This document shows positions 45,130 through 55,547 of a stretch of 64,000 bases of DNA, one piece after another. Numbering within the stretch: the first letter of the stretch is position 1; every line of letters begins with the position of its first letter. The DNA lies in assembly GCF_006980705.1 (NCBI RefSeq), contig NZ_SBHO01000002.1, positions 62,001 through 126,000 of the forward strand, written 5' to 3'. The stretch is from Tepidiphilus olei. Lineage in GTDB: Bacteria; Pseudomonadota; Gammaproteobacteria; Burkholderiales; Rhodocyclaceae. Position numbers and translations under genes: made by a program. The notes below the pieces were generated by a model, which ran no database searches, had not been told where the DNA came from, and worked only from the letters and a program-made list of their open reading frames with translations.

Positions 45130-46262
45130 AGCCCCAGCCAACGAAAGACAATGGAGAAGATCGCGTCGAGCACGATCACCCAGAAGATGGATTGCACCAC
45201 GCTGGAGGTGGTCGCCCGCCCCACTTCGAGCGCCGAGCCACGCACGCTCATGCCCGCTTGGCAGCCGATGAGGGCGATCGCCATGGCGAACACCGGCGTT
45301 TTCACCAACCCCACCCAATAGTGGGCGTGACCGAGCCGGCCCAAGCGCTGTAGCCCGACGGTCCAATCCAGCCCAAACCCGCCCGTAGCCACTACCATCC
45401 CACCGAAGAGTCCAGCAGCGTTGGCTAGCGTCGTGAGCAGCGGCAGGGCGATCGCCAGGGCCAAGAAGCGCGGAATCACCAACATCTCAGCCGGCGGCAG
45501 GGCCAGTGAGCGCAGCGCGTCGATCTCCTGGGTGACGCGCATCGATCCGAGCTGAGCAGCATAGCTCGAGCCGGTGCGACCGGCCACGATGATCGCCGCG
45601 ATCAACGGCCCCATTTCGCGCAATACGACGACGCCGATCATATCGGCGATGAAGACGTTGGCCCCGAAGCGATCGAGCGTCACGCCAGCCTGGTAGGCGA
45701 GCACCACGCCGATGAGAAAGGAGAGCAGCGCCACGATGGGCACCGCCCGCACGCCGGCTGCCTCCAGCTCCACGATCACCTCGCGCCAGCGGATGCGCCA
45801 AGGACGCACGAGCAAAGGCAGAAAGTGGACCGTGACCTCGCCGATGAACGCAAGTAACGCAAAAAAATGACGGACGACGTCGATGGCAGACTTGCCGATG
45901 GAAGCGAAGCCAGAAAAAGGCGCGGGCGCGGGCGGCGGCGTACGCTGAGCCACGCGGTCGATGAGGGCGAGCGTTGCCCGCCATACCTCCGGCAGAGACG
46001 AATGATCCAGCACGCGCCCCTTGGACTCAGCCAGGGCAGCGACGTGTTCCACCACCAGGGCTCCCACGGTGTCGAGCTCGGCCCCTGGTGCTACCTCGAG
46101 GCGAACCGGCCCCGCGGGCAGAGCATCCAGCGCCTGCGCGACCGCTTTGAGGAGTGCGTCGGCCTTCACCCCGGCCGCCGTCCACGACCCGTCGAGAACG
46201 AGGCTTGGCGGCTCGTTCGTCCAACGTACGTGGGCACCGGCAGAATCAGTGATCTCGTCCAT
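45126..46262 (-). CDS. MCE-system ABC permease with N-terminal STAS-like domain (MlaE-like)
   Basis: 378-residue protein. The first ~110 residues form a STAS/MlaB-like soluble domain (PPSLVLDGSWTAAGVKADALLKAV, ELDTVGALVVEHVAALAESKG). The MlaE permease follows (about 120-378) with FLIGVVLAYQAGVTLDRFG, FIADMIGVVVLREMGPLIAAIIVAGRTGSSYAAQLGSM and the conserved DALRSLALPPAEMLVIPRFLA. The STAS-permease fusion is known in PqiA-independent MCE systems. It begins just upstream of the tRNA-Sec gene and is cotranscribed with the ATPase gene. Confidence 0.9.
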   Translation of the reverse strand: MDEITDSAGAHVRWTNEPPSLVLDGSWTAAGVKADALLKAVAQALDALPAGPVRLEVAPGAELDTVGALVVEHVAALAESKGRVLDHSSLPEVWRATLALIDRVAQRTPPPAPAPFSGFASIGKSAIDVVRHFFALLAFIGEVTVHFLPLLVRPWRIRWREVIVELEAAGVRAVPIVALLSFLIGVVLAYQAGVTLDRFGANVFIADMIGVVVLREMGPLIAAIIVAGRTGSSYAAQLGSMRVTQEIDALRSLALPPAEMLVIPRFLALAIALPLLTTLANAAGLFGGMVVATGGFGLDWTVGLQRLGRLGHAHYWVGLVKTPVFAMAIALIGCQAGMSVRGSALEVGRATTSSVVQSIFWVIVLDAIFSIVFRWLGL

Positions 46263-46281
46263 GGGGCTATGATACGCGAGA

Positions 46282-46377
46282 TGGCGGAAGGCAGCAGGAG
46301 TCGAACCTACCTGGGAGCGTCGGACGCCCCCAACCGGGTTTGAAGCCCGGCCGTGCCACCGGACACGGATGCCTTCC
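46282..46377 (-). tRNA. selC: tRNA-Sec (anticodon UCA)
   Basis: The minus strand gives a 96-base selenocysteine tRNA including an encoded CCA: GGAAGGC pairs with GCCTTCC at the acceptor end, the anticodon stem CCGGG/CCCGG surrounds CTTCAAA with anticodon TCA, a long variable arm (GGGGGCG...CGCTCCC) follows, and the T loop is GGTTCGACTCC. The eight-pair acceptor stem and long extra arm are hallmarks of tRNA-Sec. It lies between selB and the permease gene, next to the genes that use it. Confidence 0.96.
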
Positions 46378-46448
46378 TTTCCAAAGCTTATTGTACCGAT
46401 TACAGCGCGACGGCAACCGGGTACATCAGGTCGCACCCCGCTAGAATC

Positions 46449-48374
46449 TCAGATCTCGGAAAATGGCGCCGTCGACTCGCCGCGCAACAGGTGCGCATCC
46501 TGGCCGCGGCGCTGCACCCGGCGGGTGTAGCCGATGCGATCGAAGAATTCCAGGATCTGCACCGCCCGTTTGCGCCCCAGCCCCGTGGCGTCGCGAAAAC
46601 GCGCCGCTTGCACGCCCCCCTCGGCCGCGGCGAGCTCGGCGGCAATCGCCGCGAGCTCCCGCACTCGCCGTGGGGCATAGAAGAGATCCTTGACCACCTG
46701 CGCCGCCTCGCCGCGGCGCGCGAGCTTGCGCAGCAGGGTGCGCACCGTCTCCTCCGGCACCCCTTCCGCGCGCGCCAGATCTCGCACCCAAGGCGGATCG
46801 AATCCGCCCGCTTCGAGCCGGGCGAGCAATCGCGCCGCGAGCGCCTCCTCTTCGGGTGCGAGCCTGGCGGCATGCCCTGGCAGGTGCCACCAGGGGCCGC
46901 TGCGCGCCACCTTGCCTTGGCTCGCCAGCGCGTCGAGCACCCCCTGCCACAGCGGCTCGGGAATGAGCGCGTCGACCATGCGGCGCAGGCGCTGCGTGTC
47001 CACGCCGGGGTCGTCGGGCACGCGTTCGTGCTGGCGCTCGAGCACGGCGAGCACCCGATCGGCGAGCGCCTCCCAGTGCTCGGGCAGAATCCAGGCCGCG
47101 CCTCGAGCGCCCTGCACCCGCAGCGCCTCGGGCGGCAGCACCGCCGCCGAGATCGGCGCCGCGAGTAGCCGCTCCAGCAGCGCCTCGTCCACGCCATAGG
47201 GCGCCTGAGCCAGTAGCGGTCCGAGCCCCTCGCCTTCGAGCAGGCGCGTGATCGCCTCGAGCCAAGCTCGGCGCCGCGGCGAACGCCGCTTGCGCTCGGG
47301 CGCATAAGGGTCGAGCACACGGCCGCCGCCCAGGGTGCGGTTCGCCTGGGCGTTGCGGACGATGAAGCGATCACCCGGGGCGGCACACAGCGGTGCCTCG
47401 AAGACCAGCTGCACCAGCCCCCGTCCACCGGACGACAGGAGATCGCCTTCGAGCGGCACGACGTACGCGAGCCGGTGCGCCGCACCAAGGTGGACATGCA
47501 CTGGCGTGCGCACGCCGAGCGCCGGTGCGTCCGCGGCGAGCGCGAGTTCCACGTCGAGATGGCGCGTGGGCAAGAAACAGCGTGCATCCGCGATCCAGTC
47601 GCCGCGCGAAATGGCCTCCTTCGCCACGCCCGGCAGGTTCAGGGCACAACGCTCGCCGGCCGCGGCGCGCTCGCTCGGTCGGTTCTGGGCGTGGATGCTG
47701 CGCACGCGCACCGGCAGATTTGCCGGCATGAGCCGCAGTTCCTCCGATCCGCCCAAGGCGTAGCATCCCCCATGGACCGTACCGGTCACCACCGTGCCCA
47801 CGCCGGCGAGCGTAAACGCGCGGTCGACCGCCAAACGAAAGAATCCCTCGCGGCGGCGCGCGGCGACGCTCCTCGCCTCGCGTTCCAGATGCGCGCGCAG
47901 CGCCGCCGTGCCCTCGTCTCCCGGCTCCTGCGCCCGCACGGTGAAGACCGGCGCCCCTTCGAGAAAGGTGCCGGCGATGAGCGCAGCGATTTCGTCCCGA
48001 ACCTGCGTCAGGCGCGAGGCATCGACGCGATCGGCCTTGGTGAGCGCGACCGCCCCGCGCGTCACGCCGAGCCAGCCGAGGATGGCGAGGTGCTCGCGCG
48101 TCTGCGGCATCACCCCGTCGTCGGCGGCCACCACCAAGAGCGCGAAGTCGATACCGCTCGCCCCCGCGGCCATGGTATGCACCAAGCGCTCATGACCGGG
48201 CACGTCGATGAAACCGAGTACTTCCCCATCGGCGAGCGGCAGATAGGCATACCCCAACTCGATGGTGATGCCGCGTGCCTTCTCCTCAGCGAGCCGGTCG
48301 GTGTCGACGCCGGTGAGCGCCTTGACCAGCGTCGTCTTGCCGTGGTCGATGTGCCCCGCCGTGCCGACGATCAT
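46449..48374 (-). CDS. selB: Selenocysteine-specific elongation factor SelB
   Basis: 641-residue GTPase that brings Sec-tRNA to UGA codons marked by a SECIS hairpin. It has G1 [20 protein letters not shown]3 DVPGHE and G4 TKAD, EF-Tu-like domains II-III (about 170-360), and four winged-helix repeats in the C-terminal half (about 375-641, ending [20 protein letters not shown]), which bind the mRNA hairpin. The ATG overlaps the selA stop (ATGA). tRNA-Sec lies 72 bases after its stop. Confidence 0.96.
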   Translation of the reverse strand: MIVGTAGHIDHGKTTLVKALTGVDTDRLAEEKARGITIELGYAYLPLADGEVLGFIDVPGHERLVHTMAAGASGIDFALLVVAADDGVMPQTREHLAILGWLGVTRGAVALTKADRVDASRLTQVRDEIAALIAGTFLEGAPVFTVRAQEPGDEGTAALRAHLEREARSVAARRREGFFRLAVDRAFTLAGVGTVVTGTVHGGCYALGGSEELRLMPANLPVRVRSIHAQNRPSERAAAGERCALNLPGVAKEAISRGDWIADARCFLPTRHLDVELALAADAPALGVRTPVHVHLGAAHRLAYVVPLEGDLLSSGGRGLVQLVFEAPLCAAPGDRFIVRNAQANRTLGGGRVLDPYAPERKRRSPRRRAWLEAITRLLEGEGLGPLLAQAPYGVDEALLERLLAAPISAAVLPPEALRVQGARGAAWILPEHWEALADRVLAVLERQHERVPDDPGVDTQRLRRMVDALIPEPLWQGVLDALASQGKVARSGPWWHLPGHAARLAPEEEALAARLLARLEAGGFDPPWVRDLARAEGVPEETVRTLLRKLARRGEAAQVVKDLFYAPRRVRELAAIAAELAAAEGGVQAARFRDATGLGRKRAVQILEFFDRIGYTRRVQRRGQDAHLLRGESTAPFSEI

Positions 48375-49792
48375 GGCCGCAATTCCGCCAACTGGGCAAG
48401 GAAGGCGGCCTCGTCGGCCTCGCCCAGACAGCGCAGGTCCCACCACAGTGCCTCGTCGGCCACGCGCCCCAGCACCGGGCGCGGCAGCGCACGCAGCGCC
48501 GCCTCGAGCCGCGACAAGGAACGCCCCGCGCGCTTGCCCACCGGGCGAAGCACGAGGCCGTGGCTGGGCAGGCGTTCCACTGGCAACGCCCCGCTGCCGA
48601 TCTGGCTCGCCATGGCAGCCTCGCTGACGACGAATCCCTCGCCCAGGGCCCGTTGGACCGGCTCGCGCAAGCGCGCCGCCTGAGCGGCCATGGCCGAAGC
48701 GGGACGCGTGAGGAGCCGCAGCGTCGGCAGACGTTCGGCGAGAAACTCCGGCTCACGGTAGAGCCGCAACGTCGCCTCCAACGCCGCCAGGGTGAGCTTG
48801 CCCACCCGCAGCGCCCGTTTGAGCGGATCCTTCTTGATGCGGCGGATCAGATCCGCTCGCCCGACGAGGAAACCGGCCTGAGGGCCGCCCAGCAGCTTGT
48901 CGCCGCTGAAAGTGACCAGATCGGCGCCAGCGGCGACGGTTTCGCGCACCGTCGGCTCTGCCGGCAGCCCCCAGGCGGCCAGATCGACGAGGGTACCGCT
49001 GCCCAGATCGACCCCCAGCGGCAGGCCGTGGGCGTGCGCGATCTCCGCCGCCTCGGCCACAGGGACGCTCTTGGTGAAGCCGGTAATGGCATAGTTGCTG
49101 CAGTGCACTTTCAGCAGCATCGCCGTGCGCGGTCCGATCGCTTCGGCATAGTCGTGGGGATGGGTACGGTTGGTGGTGCCCACCTCGACGAGGCGGGCGC
49201 CGGCGCGTTTCATGATGTCGGGAATGCGGAAAGCCCCGCCGATCTCCACCAGTTCTCCACGCGAAACCACCACTTCGCGCCGCTTGGCGAGCGCATCGAG
49301 GGCAAGCAGCACCGCCGCGGCATTGTTGTTGACCACGGTGGCCGCCTCGGCGCCGGTGAGCTCGCGCACGAGTTCTTCCACCAGCGTATCGCGGTCGCCT
49401 CGACCACCCCCCTCGAGGTCGAACTCCAGCGCCGCCGGGGCCGTCATCGCCTGCACCACGGCGCGCACCGCCTCGTCGGCGAGAATCGCCCGGCCGAGGT
49501 TGGTGTGCAGCACCGTTCCCGTGAGATTGAAGACGGTACGCAGACGCGGACGATCCTGCGCCTGCAGAGTCTCCTGCACGCAGGCGGCGATCGCCTCGGG
49601 TCGCAGCGCATCGAGGGCAAGCGCACCCTCCTGCGCCCGCACCCGCAGCGTTGCCAGATGTGCGCGGGAAACGGCCAGCACCCGCGTGCGGCCGTGGGCC
49701 GCGAGCAATGCGCCGAAGGCAGACGAAGCCAGCAGCCGTTCGAGCGAAGGGATGTCGCTCGCCGCGGCAGATTCAGTACGAACCTTCGTCAC
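48371..49792 (-). CDS. selA: L-seryl-tRNA(Sec) selenium transferase SelA
   Basis: 473-residue PLP enzyme that converts Ser-tRNA(Sec) to Sec-tRNA(Sec). It has [66 protein letters not shown], and the PLP Lys in [23 protein letters not shown] at 49792 overlaps the fdhE stop (GTGA) like other junctions in this operon; a GTG three codons upstream is possible. Needs selenophosphate from SelD, whose gene is not in the window. Confidence 0.95.
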   Translation of the reverse strand: MTKVRTESAAASDIPSLERLLASSAFGALLAAHGRTRVLAVSRAHLATLRVRAQEGALALDALRPEAIAACVQETLQAQDRPRLRTVFNLTGTVLHTNLGRAILADEAVRAVVQAMTAPAALEFDLEGGGRGDRDTLVEELVRELTGAEAATVVNNNAAAVLLALDALAKRREVVVSRGELVEIGGAFRIPDIMKRAGARLVEVGTTNRTHPHDYAEAIGPRTAMLLKVHCSNYAITGFTKSVPVAEAAEIAHAHGLPLGVDLGSGTLVDLAAWGLPAEPTVRETVAAGADLVTFSGDKLLGGPQAGFLVGRADLIRRIKKDPLKRALRVGKLTLAALEATLRLYREPEFLAERLPTLRLLTRPASAMAAQAARLREPVQRALGEGFVVSEAAMASQIGSGALPVERLPSHGLVLRPVGKRAGRSLSRLEAALRALPRPVLGRVADEALWWDLRCLGEADEAAFLAQLAELRP

Positions 49793-50700
49793 GCGAACCA
49801 CAGCAAGGGATTGGCGCTCGCGCGCACGTACCCGGCCTCTCCCATCAACACGTCGAGCGCGAAACTGGCGAGATCGTCGGCCACCGCATCCACCTCCAGA
49901 TCTTTCTCCTGGTAGAAAATCTTACGATAGCTGTGGCAAGCATCGCAAGATTCGGCCTTGATCGCCTCGGAACCCCCTTCGAGGTGGTGATAAGCCACCG
50001 AGCGGGTGTCCTCGCAGTGGCTGCACTTGACGCGCACCATGTGCCACTCACTTGCGCACAGGCCGCAGTGCAGATAGCGCAGACCGTCGCTCGCCGCCCC
50101 CACGCGCACGATACTCGCCACCGGCAGGCTGCCGCACACGGGGCAGACACGCGAGGGCACCGCGGCCGGCACCGCCGCCGGCGGCAGGCGGCTCGCCCGC
50201 TCGGTCCAATACACCTGCAGCGCCGCCATGAGAAAAGGCGCTGCGCCCACGTCCCCCGGTTCTTCCCCGGCAAGGAGCGCCTGGACGAGCGCATCGAGCC
50301 GCTGCGGCTCGGCAGTGAGCGCTTGCTCGAGTCGCGCCACCGTCGCCCGCGGTGCCTCCCTGAGCTCTTGGGTCGACAAGGCCGTGAGCACCGCCCGCAG
50401 CGCCTCGCGCCACAGGCCCTCGATCGGTCCCTCGCAGGGAAGCGGCGGCATGCCGTGCGTGCGCGCGAGCGAGAGCCGCGCTTCGTCGGGCAAGGGCGCG
50501 GTGAAGGCGCCGAGCGCCTCGTGCTGGACCTGGGCGAGTTTGGCCATCAAGGCGAGATACTCACCCAGAGAATTCCCCTCGGCCAGATGACGCAGGCGCG
50601 CCGCGCGCTCGGCGAATACCTGGCGTGAGGGCAGGCGCAGCCGCGGCAAGGCGTTGCGCTCCAGCCCCTCGATCTCACCGCGTGACAATATGCGTTGCAA
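49789..50700 (-). CDS. fdhE: Formate dehydrogenase accessory protein FdhE
   Basis: 303-residue FdhE, needed for assembly of the membrane formate dehydrogenase. Four CxxC pairs are present in the C-terminal rubredoxin-like part: CPVCGS, CGLC, CSHC and CDAC. The N terminus [24 protein letters not shown] is typical. No ATG fits; a TTG at 50700 behind AAGGGAG, 12 bases past the cytochrome gene's stop, gives the expected start. It lies between fdoI and selA. Confidence 0.93.
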   Translation of the reverse strand: MQRILSRGEIEGLERNALPRLRLPSRQVFAERAARLRHLAEGNSLGEYLALMAKLAQVQHEALGAFTAPLPDEARLSLARTHGMPPLPCEGPIEGLWREALRAVLTALSTQELREAPRATVARLEQALTAEPQRLDALVQALLAGEEPGDVGAAPFLMAALQVYWTERASRLPPAAVPAAVPSRVCPVCGSLPVASIVRVGAASDGLRYLHCGLCASEWHMVRVKCSHCEDTRSVAYHHLEGGSEAIKAESCDACHSYRKIFYQEKDLEVDAVADDLASFALDVLMGEAGYVRASANPLLWFA

Positions 50701-50711
50701 GCCGTTCTCCC

Positions 50712-51347
50712 TTACTTGTTGGCACCCTTGACCATCTGTCTGAACCAGGCGCGATGATGCCGCCAGGCCCAGCCCCAGGTCACGTCGCCCCGCGTCATTG
50801 CGCGCACCGAACCCTTCACCCAGATGGCCGCGTAGATGTGCACGATGATGGACGTGATGGCCACGAAGGCGCACAGCGCATGCACCACCGCCGCCAACCG
50901 CACGGTCCCTACGGAAAAAGCGAACCATTCACGCCACAATCCAATGCCTGAGAGAAAGAGCCCCACCGCGCTCAACACCAGCACGTAGAAGAGAAGCTTT
51001 TGCAAGGCGTTGTAGCGCCCCACCTCGGGCAGCCGCTCCTCGCGGTTGGCGAGCACGTCGGGGAACTGCTTCAACCACTGTGCGTCCTTCGCCTCCCAGG
51101 CGTTGTGCCGCGCCAGACGCAGGGCGAGCAGAGCGAAACAGACGAAGAACACCACCCCGATATACGGATGCAGCACCCTCGCCCAGTACCCGCCACCGAG
51201 CAAATGGCTCAGGAAGAAAAAAGCCGGGTGATAGAAAGCCAAACCCGAGAGCGCGAGCAAGATGAAGGTGATCGCCACCACCCAGTGATTGCTGCGCTCG
51301 CTGGCGCTGTAGCGCGGTAGGGTCCGCGGCCGGGCCGTCTCACTCAT
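50712..51347 (-). CDS. fdoI: Formate dehydrogenase gamma subunit, cytochrome b
   Basis: 211-residue membrane cytochrome b of FdnI/FdoI type. Four helices ([76 protein letters not shown]) carry the haem-ligand His residues, with HPYIGVVFF and [10 protein letters not shown] typical. It passes electrons from formate to quinone. It overlaps the Fe-S subunit gene by eight bases. Confidence 0.93.
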   Translation of the reverse strand: MSETARPRTLPRYSASERSNHWVVAITFILLALSGLAFYHPAFFFLSHLLGGGYWARVLHPYIGVVFFVCFALLALRLARHNAWEAKDAQWLKQFPDVLANREERLPEVGRYNALQKLLFYVLVLSAVGLFLSGIGLWREWFAFSVGTVRLAAVVHALCAFVAITSIIVHIYAAIWVKGSVRAMTRGDVTWGWAWRHHRAWFRQMVKGANK

Positions 51348-52239
51348 GGGACACCTCCTTCTCGGCGTTGCGCTCGTCTTCCTCGCTCGTCTCGGCCGGA
51401 CCGACGCGCATGTAATGGAAAAACCCGACCAAGGCGGCGAGCGCCATCGCCGCCATGCTCAAGGGCTTGGCCACCCCTTTCCACAGCGACACGGCCGGGC
51501 TGATCTGCGGATCCTTCGGCAGCCCGCTGTAGAGGGTGGGCTGGTCTGCATGGTGCAGCACGTACATCACGTGCGTACCTCCCACGCCGGCGGGATCATA
51601 GAGCCCGGCGTTGGCGTAGCCGCGGGATTTGAGGTCGGCGATGCGCGCCTGAGCGTGCTCCGTCATTACCTCTTTCGTGCCGAACTCGATCGCGCCCGTG
51701 GGACAGGTCTTGACGCAGGCCGGCTCCTGCCCCACGGCGACGCGATCGGAACACAGGGTGCACTTGTACGCCTTGTGATCCTTCTTCGAGATGCGCGGTA
51801 CGTTGAAGGGGCAGCCGGTGACGCAGTAACCGCAGCCGATGCAGTGCTCCTGGTGGAAATCCACAATGCCGTTGGCGTACTGCACGATCGCCCCGGGCGA
51901 AGGGCATGCCTTCAGGCATCCCGGATCCTCGCAGTGCATACAGCCATCCTTGCGGATGAGCCACTCGAGATCCCCTTGAGGAGTCTCGTATTCGGCAAAC
52001 CGCATCACCGTCCACGAATGCTCGGTGAGATCGGCCGGATTGTCATAGACGCCGACGTTGGTACCGACCTCGTCGCGCAGGTCGTTCCACTCCATGCACG
52101 CCGTCTGGCACGCCTTGCAGCCGATGCACTTGGAGACGTCGATGAGCTTGGCCACCGCGCCCACGCTCGGCTCGCGCACCGAAGGGGTGGGCGACGTGGT
52201 GGCGGAGCGCCGCTTGATGTCGAGAGATTGCAATGCCAT
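51340..52239 (-). CDS. fdoH: Formate dehydrogenase beta subunit, iron-sulfur
   Basis: 299-residue electron-transfer subunit with four ferredoxin-type clusters: [41 protein letters not shown], and [22 protein letters not shown] single C-terminal helix ([18 protein letters not shown]) anchors it. It matches FdoH/FdnH. It lies 10 bases after fdoG and overlaps fdoI. Confidence 0.95.
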   Translation of the reverse strand: MALQSLDIKRRSATTSPTPSVREPSVGAVAKLIDVSKCIGCKACQTACMEWNDLRDEVGTNVGVYDNPADLTEHSWTVMRFAEYETPQGDLEWLIRKDGCMHCEDPGCLKACPSPGAIVQYANGIVDFHQEHCIGCGYCVTGCPFNVPRISKKDHKAYKCTLCSDRVAVGQEPACVKTCPTGAIEFGTKEVMTEHAQARIADLKSRGYANAGLYDPAGVGGTHVMYVLHHADQPTLYSGLPKDPQISPAVSLWKGVAKPLSMAAMALAALVGFFHYMRVGPAETSEEDERNAEKEVSHE

Positions 52240-52249
52240 GGCTGCGCTC

Positions 52250-55200
52250 CTATGCCTTTTCCACTTTCACGAGGAAGGACTTGAATTCCGGCGTCTGGAT
52301 GTTGCCATCGCCCACCGACGGCGTGAGCGTGTTCGCCAGAAATCCCGGTTTGGTGAGGCCGGTAAACCCCCAGTGGATCGGGATACCCACCTGATGCACC
52401 GTCTTGCCCTCGATCGTCAGCGGTCGGATGCGCTTGGTCACCAAAGCGACCGCCTTGATGTAGCCGCGCTTGGAAGAGACCTTGACCTGCTGACCATTGG
52501 TGATGCCCAGCTCCTTGGCGAGCGCCTCGCCGATCTCGACGAACTGCTCCGGTTGGACGATGTTGTTGAGCAACACGTGCTTCGTCCAGTAGTGGAAGTG
52601 CTCGGTGAGCCGGTAGGTGGTCGCCACGTGCGGAAATTCCTCCACCTTGCCCATGTCGGCGAGGTCGCGCGCGAACACCCGAGCCGCCGGGTTGCTGGTG
52701 GCCGCCGGCGTGTTCGGATGCAACGGGTTGTAGCCGAGCGGCGTCTCGAACGGCTCGTAGTGCTCGGGGAACGGCCCCTCGGCCATGCCGGCGCGGGCGA
52801 AGAAGCGCGCCACCCCTTCCGGGTTCATGATGAAAGGCCCCATGCCCGAGTCGGGCGGCTCGTCGGCCTTGAAGTCCGGCACGTCCGCCCCGGTCCAGGC
52901 CCTCCCGTTCCAGTAGATGAGCTTGCGCTGCGGATCGAACGGACGCCCTTGCAGGTCAGCCGAGGCACGGTTGTAGAGGATGCGCCGGTTCGCCGGCCAG
53001 GCCCAGGCCCAGCCGAGCGTCTGGCCGATACCGGTGGGGTCGCTGTTGTCGCGCCGCGCCATCAGGTTCCCGTTTGGCCCCCAGCACCCTGCGAAGATCC
53101 AGCAGCCACAGGCGGTGCTGCCGTCGTCGCGCAACTCGGCGAACCCGGCGAGCTGCTCGCCGGCGCGACGCACGATCTTCGTCGGATCCTTCGCGTCGGG
53201 CAGATCGACCAGCGCCTTGCCGGAGTACTCCTTGGCGAGCTCCTCGGGCGTAGGACGGGCTGCGTTGACGTAAGGCCACGCGAGATCGAGGATGGGGTCG
53301 GGAAAGACCCCGCCCTCGCGGCGGTAGCGCTCGCGGATGCGCAGGAAGAGCTCGGCCATGATTTCGATGTCGCTGCGCGCCTCGCCCGGTGGTTCCGCCC
53401 CCTTCCAGTGCCATTGCAGCCAGCGCCCGGAATTGACGAGCGAGCCGTCTTCCTCGGCGAAACAGGTGGTGGGCAACCGGAACACCTCGGTCTGGATCTT
53501 CGAGGGATCGACCGGGTTCGATTCGCCCGCGTTGCGCCAGAACTCCGAGGTCTCGGTGGCCAGCGGATCCATCACCACCAGATACTTGAGCTTGGCGAGC
53601 CCCTCCAACACCTTGGCCTTGTTCGGCGCCGCCGCCAGCGGGTTGAACCCCTGACAGATGTAGCCGTTCATCTTGCCCTGCGCCATGAGCTCGATGACTT
53701 GCAGCAAGTCGTAGGGCTTGTCCAGCTTGGGCAGGTAATCGTAGGCCCAGTTGTTCTCGGCCGTGGCGGCTTTCCCCCACCAGGCTTTCATGAGGCTCAC
53801 GAAGAACTTGGGATAGTTCTGCCAGTAGCTCATCTGGTTGGGGCGCAGCGGCTTGAGCGTGCGTGCAGCCAGATACTGCGGCAGTTCCTGCTCGGCTTCG
53901 TTGGGCAGCGTGAGATAGCCGGGCAGGAGGTTGGACATCAACCCCAGGTCGGTGAGCCCTTGGATATTGGAGTGCCCGCGCAGCGCGTTGATCCCTCCGC
54001 CGGGCATGCCGATGTTGCCCAAGAGCAACTGCATCATCGCCGCCGTACGGATGATCTGCGCTCCGATCGAGTGCTGCGCCCAGCCGAGTGCATAGAGGAT
54101 GGTGGCAACGCGGTTGGCCGGCGCGGTGGAGGCGAGCATCTCGCAGATCTGCAGGAATTTCGCCTGCGGCGTACCGCAGACGCGCTCGACCATTTCCGGC
54201 GTGTAGCGCGCATAGTGCTGCTTCATGAGCTGATAGACGCAGCGCGGATGCTGCAAGGTGGGATCGGTTTTGACGTAACCGTCCTCGCCGCGCTCATAGT
54301 CCCAGCTCGATTTGTCGTAGCGGCGCTTTTCGGGGTTATAGCCGGAGAAAAGGCCGTTCTCGAACGAGAAGTCTTCCCGCACGATGAACGACAGATCGGT
54401 GTAATTGCGCACGTATTCGTGCTGGATCTGGTCTTTTTCCAGCAGATAGCGAATCACCCCACCGAGGAAGACGATGTCGGTGCCAGTGCGGATCGGCGCA
54501 TAGACGTCGGCCACCGAAGCCGAACGCGTGAAGCGCGGATCGACGACGATGAGCTTGGCACCACGGTGCGCCTTGGCTTCGGTCACCCATTTGAATCCAC
54601 AGGGGTGCGCCTCGGCGGCGTTACCGCCCATGATGAGGATGATGTCGGCGTTCTTGATGTCGACCCAATGGTTCGTCATCGCTCCACGGCCGAACGTCGG
54701 GGCAAGACCTGCCACCGTCGGGCCGTGTCAGACACGCGCCTGGTTGTCGAACGCGAGCATCCCCAAACTGCGCACGATCTTGTGCGTCAGATAGGCGGTT
54801 TCATTGCTGGACGCCGAAGCCGCGAGCATGCCGGTGGTGAGCCAGCGATTGACGGTCTTGCCCTCGGTCTTTTCGACGAAATTGGCGTCGCGGTCGGCTT
54901 TCATCAACGCGGCGATGCGATCGAGGGCTTCGTCCCAGGAGATCGTCTGCCATTTGTCCGAACCCGGCGCACGGTACTGCGGCTGCTTGAGCCGGTTCGG
55001 GCTGTGAATGAAATCGATGAGCGAGGCGCCTTTCGGGCACAGCGTGCCCCGATTGACCGGATGGTCGGCATCCCCCTCGATGTGCACGATGGTGGCCTTG
55101 GCGTTCTTCGCGCCATCACCCAAGCCGTACATCAGGATTCCGCATCCCACCGAGCAGTAGGGACAGGTGTTGCGCGTCTCGGTCATGCGCGCGAGCTTGT

Positions 55201-55315
55201 ATTGGCGAACTTCGGCCAGAGCCGTCTGCGGCGCCAGGCCCAGCGCCGCCATGCTCGATCCCGATAGCATGGCGGCGCTGACCTTGAAGAACTGCCTTCG
55301 GTTCATCCCGTTCAT
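52250..55315 (-). CDS. fdoG: Formate dehydrogenase alpha subunit, selenocysteine-containing (FdnG/FdoG type)
   Basis: About 1021-residue molybdopterin/Fe-S catalytic subunit exported by the Tat path. The twin-arginine signal is [22 protein letters not shown]. The [4Fe-4S] motif is [14 protein letters not shown]...CPKG. At codon 196 the frame meets a TGA (54730-54728) in [28 protein letters not shown]; the homologous position in E. coli FdnG is selenocysteine 196. Both parts are in the same frame, and a SECIS-like hairpin follows. A gene finder would call two genes here. The ATG at 55315 sits behind GGGGAG. First gene of the fdo-fdhE-sel operon. Confidence 0.97.
54687..54730 (-). promoter_or_regulatory. 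SECIS element of fdoG
   Basis: The minus strand from the UGA reads TGACACGGCCCGACGG and then folds: lower stem CGGCC/GGCCG and apical stem GGCA/TGCC closing the loop GGTCT. The bulged-U GGUCU loop matches the E. coli fdhF/fdnG SECIS apex that SelB recognises. It lies within the coding sequence directly after the UGA, as expected in bacteria. Confidence 0.9.
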
Positions 55316-55547
55316 GGGTCTCCCCTGGGGTTGTTTTTTTACCCGTGGCGGTCCGTTTTGGGTACCGCCCCCTTTACTCGCCCGAACGGCCCCGCCAGGG
55401 AAGTCCGCCAAGGTCGAGTCGCGATCGACACTGCCGCGATTTTCGCTTTGTAGGGCATCGCTCGGACCCTGTCAACCCCGCGCCAAGTAAGGAAAACCCT
55501 GAGACCCAGGCCTATACTGAGTATCTCGTCGCCTTGGGAGAACACCG

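Noticed and set aside
46463-47587. Alternative frames across selB (both strands)
   Set aside because: They are Arg/Ala/Ser-rich shadows of the selB frame, which has complete GTPase and winged-helix domains.
54728-54730. TGA in fdoG taken as a nonsense mutation or a gene boundary
   Set aside because: Position, flanking residues, SECIS hairpin and linked selA/selB/tRNA-Sec all point to selenocysteine.
52058-55267. A 1069-codon open frame on the plus strand opposite fdoG and fdoH
   Set aside because: Long antisense frames are common in high-GC DNA. Its translation is His/Arg-rich without domains and it is fully opposite genes with clear homology.
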